A DNA stretch of 11,708 nt, taken from contig DHOO01000112.1 in NCBI GenBank assembly GCA_002409975.1, forward strand, positions 18,822 through 30,529, given 5' to 3'. The stretch is from Firmicutes bacterium UBA5388. Its GTDB lineage: Bacteria; Bacillota; UBA4882; UBA10575. Shown here piece by piece: positions 8,044-11,708 of this stretch. A program made the position numbers and the translations under genes. Below the pieces are notes generated by a model, which made no database searches, was not told where the DNA came from, and saw only the letters and a list, made by a program, of their open reading frames with translations. Position 1 is the first letter of the stretch. Every line of letters starts with the position of its first letter.

Positions 8044-9342
8044 CTATTTACTCTTTTTCGCCCAGAACTTAATTGTTTCATCCCGTAATTTTGCCTGAAA
8101 TTGCTTGCCAGTTATTTTAGCAGAGAAAATTTCAGACAGCGTCGGTAAATAAACATCGGCATACCATTCAGGATAATCCGCTTGAATACCATCATTTAAT
8201 CTAAAGGTTGAATTAGCTCTATTTAGCGCCTCCTTCATATCCTTTAATTCTTTTGGCGCCGGCGCATCCAAGCGCGGACTCATATTCATCGTGTCATATA
8301 CCCATGATTCAGCATATTTTTTCTGTAAGAAGTAGGCGATAAATTTTTTAGCTAAATCTTTGTTTTTAGCATCTTTTAAAACAGCATAGCCAAACGGACT
8401 ACATTCCATACCTGTCGGATCACCTTTCCCATTTTTAAACGTTGGAAACTGGAAAGTACCGTATTCAAAATCAGGTCCCGCCGCACTTTGTGTTTCTATC
8501 GGAATCCAAGAACCGCAATAGAAAGTCCCAGCTATTCCCATCACCCAATCCATCTGTGGAGCCGGATATACGCTGGATTCATATCCTTTCATCAATATAT
8601 TTTTACCTTTTTTACTAAGGGTATAAATAACATCACCAACTTCAGCCCACCTTGGATCCTCAAATAATTTACCCGTTGGGTCGCCAGCAGCGTCATTTAA
8701 AGAACCGGCGCCTAAAATTCTCATTGCTGTTAAATAAGGAAAATAGCCTCTATATACTCCTGTTTGCAAACCAAAAGCTACTGGTTCCAATCTAGCCTTA
8801 CGCATCTTCCCAGCCATATCAAGAAATTCTTCCCAAGTAGTTGGTGGTTCGATTTTTAATTCCCTAAAAAGAGTTTTGTTGTACCAAAAACCTGAAGACA
8901 CAAAACTATAGGGAATAATATATAATGATCCATCTTTTCTTATATATGGACTGTAAGTCTCTTTACTTAATACATCCTTAACTTTTTTTTGCTCGTGCGG
9001 CACATGTAACTCAAGCACATCATTCAATCGTTCCGCAATACCGTTAGCCACTAACCCACCGTATAATTCTTCACCATTTTGGTCAACTAAATCAATGTTT
9101 TCACCAGCAAGTAGTCGCGGTTTAATTGCTGTTGCCACATCACGCCCTACCCACTTAACATCAATTTTTACTTTGTACTCTTTTTCAAAATCCGCTATGG
9201 CCTTTTCGATCACTTGTTGCTGTGGCTCACCTTTATTCCACATCGACCAATATGTAATAGTATCAGCAGCACTAATAGTCATCGAAGACAGCAGCGCTAT
9301 ACAGAACAAAAATATCAGCGCTGAAAAGTATCTTTTCTTCAC
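8044..9342 (-). CDS. Extracellular family 1 solute-binding protein of a sugar ABC importer
   Basis: This 432-residue secreted protein would bind the sugar outside the membrane and deliver it to the two permeases that follow. Residues 1-25 are a signal peptide: Lys2-Lys3-Arg4, a hydrophobic core and an ISA-ADT type cleavage site. After this, TITYWSMWNKGEPQ (28-41) and FEKEYKVKIDVKWVG (52-66) are the usual first strand and helix of the CUT1 binding-protein fold. The only N-terminal cysteine, Cys14, is preceded by FLF and does not form a lipobox, so the protein appears not to be a lipoprotein. Several tryptophan- and aspartate-rich segments suit carbohydrate binding. The GTG start follows AAAGGAGG by ten bases. 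The ligand cannot be read from the sequence; an amino sugar or its oligosaccharide fits the enzymes of the operon. Confidence 0.92.
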   Translation of the reverse strand: MKKRYFSALIFLFCIALLSSMTISAADTITYWSMWNKGEPQQQVIEKAIADFEKEYKVKIDVKWVGRDVATAIKPRLLAGENIDLVDQNGEELYGGLVANGIAERLNDVLELHVPHEQKKVKDVLSKETYSPYIRKDGSLYIIPYSFVSSGFWYNKTLFRELKIEPPTTWEEFLDMAGKMRKARLEPVAFGLQTGVYRGYFPYLTAMRILGAGSLNDAAGDPTGKLFEDPRWAEVGDVIYTLSKKGKNILMKGYESSVYPAPQMDWVMGIAGTFYCGSWIPIETQSAAGPDFEYGTFQFPTFKNGKGDPTGMECSPFGYAVLKDAKNKDLAKKFIAYFLQKKYAESWVYDTMNMSPRLDAPAPKELKDMKEALNRANSTFRLNDGIQADYPEWYADVYLPTLSEIFSAKITGKQFQAKLRDETIKFWAKKSK

Positions 9343-9384
9343 GACACGAATTCCTCCTTTTGTTCAATCTAATTCATTTACCTC

Positions 9385-9399
9385 TTTGACATTGTCAAA
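9385..9399. promoter_or_regulatory. Perfect 15-base palindrome upstream of the binding-protein gene
   Basis: TTTGACATTGTCAAA has seven-base arms around one central base and lies in the 130-base gap before the binding-protein gene. It contains a consensus -35 hexamer TTGACA on the minus strand (9398-9393), but no good -10 element is found 16-18 bases downstream. It differs from the GntR operators at 10562 and 11360. It could be a binding site for another regulator or part of a weak internal promoter. Confidence 0.35.
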
Positions 9400-9472
9400 T
9401 GTTCTAATTAAACTCGTAAGTACTTTTCACCCCCTTCGGCTTAAACTGTTATTTACTGTGGAAGATTAAAAT

Positions 9473-10513
9473 TTACAATTCAATCCAAGCGCTCAACCCC
9501 TCCGGTTGATCAGGGTTTACCTTCTTTTGCTTAGCTTTGTAATATGCCAGTATTTGCGGGAGAAAAATGAAATGAAGACCACGCGCCGCGGCGCCTAATT
9601 TCTGACCAGAACTAACTTGTAGTTTAACTCCTGGTAGTGCTGGGAAAGGCATCTCACTATAGGTAATAACGGTAGCTCCCTTTTTCAATAAATCATTAAT
9701 CAGATCCCTTTGGTACTCAAACCCCATTTCGGTTAGGCCGACAATTGCCAGGGAGTTATGATCGATCATCACCATCGGTCCGTGCCTGACATCTAATAAA
9801 TGATAATAACGCCCGGGAACTCTGGCGATCTCCGTTATCGCCAAGGCTCCTTCTCCAGCTAAGCCACTGATTTCTCCATCGGCTAACACGATCGCATTTG
9901 ACCAGTCGCAATTGGCAACTTTTTCTAAACTTTCTTCCCATTGGCTCATAAATTTATTGCCAGTTTCAATGGCTGTTTTAATATCTTCTATTAATTGCCC
10001 GTCGTTACTTAGATAAGCCAAAATTAGCAAATTGGCTGCATATAAGTTAACTACCGAACGTGTTTGACAAACACTCTCGTCAAAAGCCCAGGGTAATTCG
10101 AGTGTTAAGTCAGCGATTTGGGCCATTTTTGAATTCTCGGTGCAGACAACTCCAAGAACAGCTATTTCCGCAATATTTCTGCTCTTCTCTACTGCCATCA
10201 ATACCTCGCTGGTATTTCCAGACCGCGAGGGGGCAAGCAATAAGGAACTTTCCAAAACTTTGTCATAATCTTTATAGTTTAACATTAGGTCTCCTGCAGT
10301 AAAGGAGGTCGTCGGGGTTCCAAGCCTGATTTGGGCTGTCAATTCTGCAGACAGACAAAGACAATAACTCGACCCGGAGCCAAGACAAACTAAGGATTGG
10401 GGGTTAGCTTTCCGGTAAAAACTAAGGATATCATCTTTACGCTCTGCGATATAATCAAAGGTTTTTACTAAGGCGTTATACTGATCCTTTATTTCACGAT
10501 AAGTTAAGCTCAT
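9473..10513 (-). CDS. SIS-domain sugar-phosphate isomerase/deaminase (AgaS / GlmS-isomerase-like)
   Basis: This 346-residue cytoplasmic enzyme has two SIS domains. The first contains LGSGSSY (44-50), APSRSGNTSEV (94-104) and an ESVCQTRS segment (146-153). The second contains GEGALAITEIARVPG (220-234) and DVRHGPMVMID (241-251), where the RHGP motif of GlmS-type isomerase domains is kept. The C-terminus NPDQPEGLSAWIEL is also typical. There is no glutaminase domain, so it is not a glucosamine-6-phosphate synthase. Members of this group (AgaS, NagB-II, FrlB) release ammonia or an amine from a 6-phosphorylated amino sugar and leave a ketose-6-phosphate. Next to a GatY-like aldolase, galactosamine-6-phosphate to tagatose-6-phosphate is the best guess. 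It is the first gene after the operator-controlled promoter, with AAAGGAG ten bases before its ATG. Confidence 0.85.
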   Translation of the reverse strand: MSLTYREIKDQYNALVKTFDYIAERKDDILSFYRKANPQSLVCLGSGSSYCLCLSAELTAQIRLGTPTTSFTAGDLMLNYKDYDKVLESSLLLAPSRSGNTSEVLMAVEKSRNIAEIAVLGVVCTENSKMAQIADLTLELPWAFDESVCQTRSVVNLYAANLLILAYLSNDGQLIEDIKTAIETGNKFMSQWEESLEKVANCDWSNAIVLADGEISGLAGEGALAITEIARVPGRYYHLLDVRHGPMVMIDHNSLAIVGLTEMGFEYQRDLINDLLKKGATVITYSEMPFPALPGVKLQVSSGQKLGAAARGLHFIFLPQILAYYKAKQKKVNPDQPEGLSAWIEL

Positions 10514-10561
10514 ACAAATTCTTCTCCTTTACAATTACAATCATTTGTTATTATCATTATA

Positions 10562-10573
10562 TTGTTATAACCA
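10562..10573. promoter_or_regulatory. Operator for the operon promoter (GntR-type palindrome)
   Basis: TTGTTATAACCA differs by one base from the perfect palindrome TGGTTATAACCA upstream of the regulator gene (11360-11371). It starts at the last base of the -10 hexamer and covers the expected transcription start, so a bound repressor would block initiation. Assignment to the local GntR regulator is inferred from position and from the GGT/ACC dyad style of HutC-family sites. Confidence 0.7.
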
Positions 10574-10601
10574 TTATAGCAAAGGTTTACTTCTTTGGCA
10601 A
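10573..10601 (-). promoter_or_regulatory. Sigma-A promoter of the catabolic operon
   Basis: On the minus strand TTGCCA (10601-10596), a 17-base spacer and a perfect TATAAT (10578-10573) lie upstream of the SIS gene. Transcription would start near 10566, giving an untranslated leader of about 50 bases. No terminator is visible between the regulator gene and this promoter, so some regulator message may also run into the operon. Confidence 0.75.
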
Positions 10602-10621
10602 TACATATTAACAATCTATTT

Positions 10622-11338
10622 TTATTTTAAAACAATTTGGTACTTATAGCGGTCTCCGCGAATTATACTTCGGCAGTATTCAATAATTATTTGCTCGGCA
10701 TATGTTACCCGGTTAAGGAGTAATCCAGGAGAATTTTTATTCGCTTGAAGATATAAAGCATCCTTGGAACTAATCGCCACTGCCTCAAATGTTTCAATCG
10801 CTTTGTTTGGCGCGATACCATACTTTCTCATTGAGTTATATAAACCATTGGTTGCCACTTCTTCACTGGTTAGTCCAGGACATAATTCATAAGGGATAAA
10901 AGAAATTTCATAAGCGAAAGGTTCTTGATTAGCTAAGCGTAAGCGACGGATACTATAGACAGAAACTTCCTTAGCAATATTTAAATATTTGGCCACTTCA
11001 TCATCTGCAGTTACTAAATCAAACCCGACAACTTGCGTGCTAGGGGTATACCCCATCTTCCGGATCTCTTCACTAAAACTATAGAAACTTGATAACCGCT
11101 GCTCAATTTTGGGTGCTGTCACAAATGTCCCTTTGCCTTGTTTGCGATATAAATAGCCTTCCTTTTCTAATTCATATAGAGCTTGTCTTACGGTTATGCG
11201 ACTGACCTTAAAGATCTCACATAACTCTCTTTCTGTAGGGATTTTACCGTTAATCGGCCATTCATTATTTTTAATCTTTTCCAACAAGATCTCTTTTAAT
11301 TGATAATATAAAGCTACTGGCGCTTTTTCATCTAACAC
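10622..11338 (-). CDS. GntR family (HutC subfamily) transcriptional regulator with UTRA domain
   Basis: This 238-residue DNA-binding protein probably represses this operon. Residues 6-75 form the winged helix-turn-helix: PVALYYQLKEILLEKI, then IPTERELCEIFKVSRITVRQ (33-52) with the recognition helix, and the wing GYLYRKQGKGTFV. Residues about 82-235 are a UTRA effector domain, starting with the typical SFYSFSEEIRKMGYTPS and ending in EYCRSIIRGDRYKYQI. UTRA domains of this subfamily commonly sense sugar phosphates or similar metabolites; glucosamine- or galactosamine-6-phosphate is a plausible inducer. The start is a GTG, with an in-frame stop three codons upstream and a weak GTGAG before it. 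Its own promoter carries the same palindrome as the operon promoter, so it is likely to regulate itself. Confidence 0.92.
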   Translation of the reverse strand: MLDEKAPVALYYQLKEILLEKIKNNEWPINGKIPTERELCEIFKVSRITVRQALYELEKEGYLYRKQGKGTFVTAPKIEQRLSSFYSFSEEIRKMGYTPSTQVVGFDLVTADDEVAKYLNIAKEVSVYSIRRLRLANQEPFAYEISFIPYELCPGLTSEEVATNGLYNSMRKYGIAPNKAIETFEAVAISSKDALYLQANKNSPGLLLNRVTYAEQIIIEYCRSIIRGDRYKYQIVLK

Positions 11339-11359
11339 ATCATCATCTCACTATCCAAT

Positions 11360-11371
11360 TGGTTATAACCA
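11360..11371. promoter_or_regulatory. Operator for the regulator's own promoter (perfect palindrome)
   Basis: TGGTTATAACCA is a perfect 12-base palindrome placed one base downstream of the -10 hexamer and covering the expected start point. The same motif with one change is found at the operon promoter. A related half site, ATTGGTC, occurs at 11384-11390 within the promoter spacer. Confidence 0.75.
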
Positions 11372-11372
11372 T

Positions 11373-11401
11373 ATAATATAATGATTGGTCTTAATTAGCA
11401 A
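11373..11401 (-). promoter_or_regulatory. Sigma-A promoter of the regulator gene
   Basis: On the minus strand TTGCTA (11401-11396), a 17-base spacer and TATTAT (11378-11373) precede the GTG start. The leader would be short, about 28 bases. The operator abuts the -10 element. Confidence 0.65.
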
Positions 11402-11499
11402 GCAGTTTATTTAAGAAAAAGCAAAATAACTTGTCCCGCAATTTCAAACTATATCTTTTTTTGCTAGCCAAAGATAGGTTATAATTCACTAAACAAAGA

Positions 11500-11522
11500 A
11501 CACTTCTACAAAATAGAAGTGT
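11500..11522 (-). terminator. Possible terminator hairpin upstream of the regulator
   Basis: ACACTTCTA (11500-11508) and TAGAAGTGT (11514-11522) form a perfect nine-base-pair stem with a five-base loop. On the minus strand it is followed by TCTTTGTTT, a moderate U-tract; on the plus strand by CAAAAACC. A minus-strand terminator shielding the operon from upstream transcription is the better reading, but it is weak. Confidence 0.35.
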
Positions 11523-11626
11523 CAAAAACCGAAGTTCTTATACACATACATCTGAAGAGCTTCTTTTCATCAAAGGCAAATGCCGTTATATACTGTAAAA
11601 CATATTCATAAATGATTCGGAAAAAT

Positions 11627-11685
11627 ATGTTATAATAATTAGTAACATTAGTAACAGATGTATGTAAATAATGACATTATAACAT
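11627..11685. repeat. Ten-base inverted repeat with nested shorter repeats
   Basis: ATGTTATAAT (11627-11636) and ATTATAACAT (11676-11685) are perfect inverted copies. Between and around them lie two tandem ATTAGTAAC units (11638-11655) and CAGATGT/ACATCTG (11655-11661 and 11682-11688). CAGATGTATG (11655-11664) is also inverted at 11545-11554. The TTATAA core is shared with the GntR operators, but the flanks differ. Confidence 0.45.
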
Positions 11686-11708
11686 CTGAAACATCGACGA
11701 TTCTACTT

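Larger units (their letters stand above)
11402..11708. other. Intergenic region without a recognisable gene
   Basis: I see no coding region here in either direction. The stretch is very AT-rich and holds a perfect hairpin (11500-11522), a tandem nine-base repeat ATTAGTAAC (11638-11655), and several inverted copies of CAGATGT and ATGTTATAAT toward the right edge. TATAAT boxes with an extended TG occur on both strands (11631-11636 and 11681-11676) but lack good -35 partners. It may be the control region of a gene beyond the window. Confidence 0.5.

Noticed and set aside
9370..9398. Internal promoter for the binding-protein gene
   Set aside because: The -35 TTGACA is perfect, but the hexamers 16-18 bases downstream (for example GAATTA) match the -10 consensus poorly, so it is listed only as a palindrome.
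9095..9469. Plus-strand open frame of 124 codons opposite the binding-protein gene
   Set aside because: It is a shadow of the well-supported minus-strand gene, with no recognisable domain. The same applies to the plus-strand frames at 209-463, 1431-1667, 4094-4294, 6290-6718 and 10060-10302, and to a minus-strand frame at 9756-9941.
10541..10620. Catabolite repression (cre) site at the operon promoter
   Set aside because: No sequence close to the TGNAANCGNTNNCA consensus was found in the promoter regions; the only clear dyads are the GntR-type operators.
1..11708. CRISPR array, insertion sequence, tRNA or rRNA
   Set aside because: No regularly spaced repeats, transposase motifs, terminal inverted repeats flanking a gene, or RNA gene signatures were seen on either strand.

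Overview
The window is one nine-gene block, all on the minus strand and read from right to left, that looks like a complete import-and-breakdown operon for an amino sugar or an amino-sugar oligosaccharide. The AT-rich composition, strong AAAGGAG-type ribosome binding sites, use of GTG starts, a HutC/GntR regulator and a CUT1 ABC importer lacking its own ATPase all suggest a member of the Bacillota (Clostridia or a related class). The solute-binding protein has an ordinary signal peptide with no usable lipobox, which hints at a diderm lineage. The genus cannot be told from the sequence.

Layout in the order of transcription: a promoter with an overlapping palindromic operator and a GntR/UTRA regulator (about 11401 to 10622); a second promoter with a near-identical operator (10601 to 10562); a SIS-domain sugar-phosphate isomerase/deaminase (10513-9473); an extracellular family 1 solute-binding protein (9342-8044); two MalF/MalG-type permeases (7940-7011 and about 6996-6157); a 973-residue cytoplasmic DUF5107-TPR protein (6083-3162); a BadF/BadG-type sugar kinase (3147-2164); a PfkB-type tagatose-6-phosphate/1-phosphofructokinase-like kinase (2107-1172); and a class II GatY/KbaY-like bisphosphate aldolase (1113-268). 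A convergent plus-strand gene may end at position 89, followed by a hairpin and T-tract at 119-171. The right 300 bases (11402-11708) hold no clear gene but contain a perfect hairpin and several short repeats.

Proposed logic (inference): the importer brings in the sugar, the BadF-type kinase phosphorylates it at C6, the SIS enzyme converts hexosamine-6-phosphate to a ketose-6-phosphate plus ammonia, the PfkB enzyme makes the ketose-1,6-bisphosphate, and the aldolase yields two triose phosphates. The tagatose branch is favoured by the GatY-like aldolase. No deacetylase and no recognised glycoside hydrolase are present. The DUF5107-TPR protein, which sits inside the operon and has no signal peptide, is therefore the obvious candidate for an undescribed sugar-processing step, and it is the part of the window most worth experimental attention. 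Both promoters carry a TGGTTATAACCA-type operator at the -10 element, so the regulator probably represses both itself and the operon until a sugar phosphate releases it.
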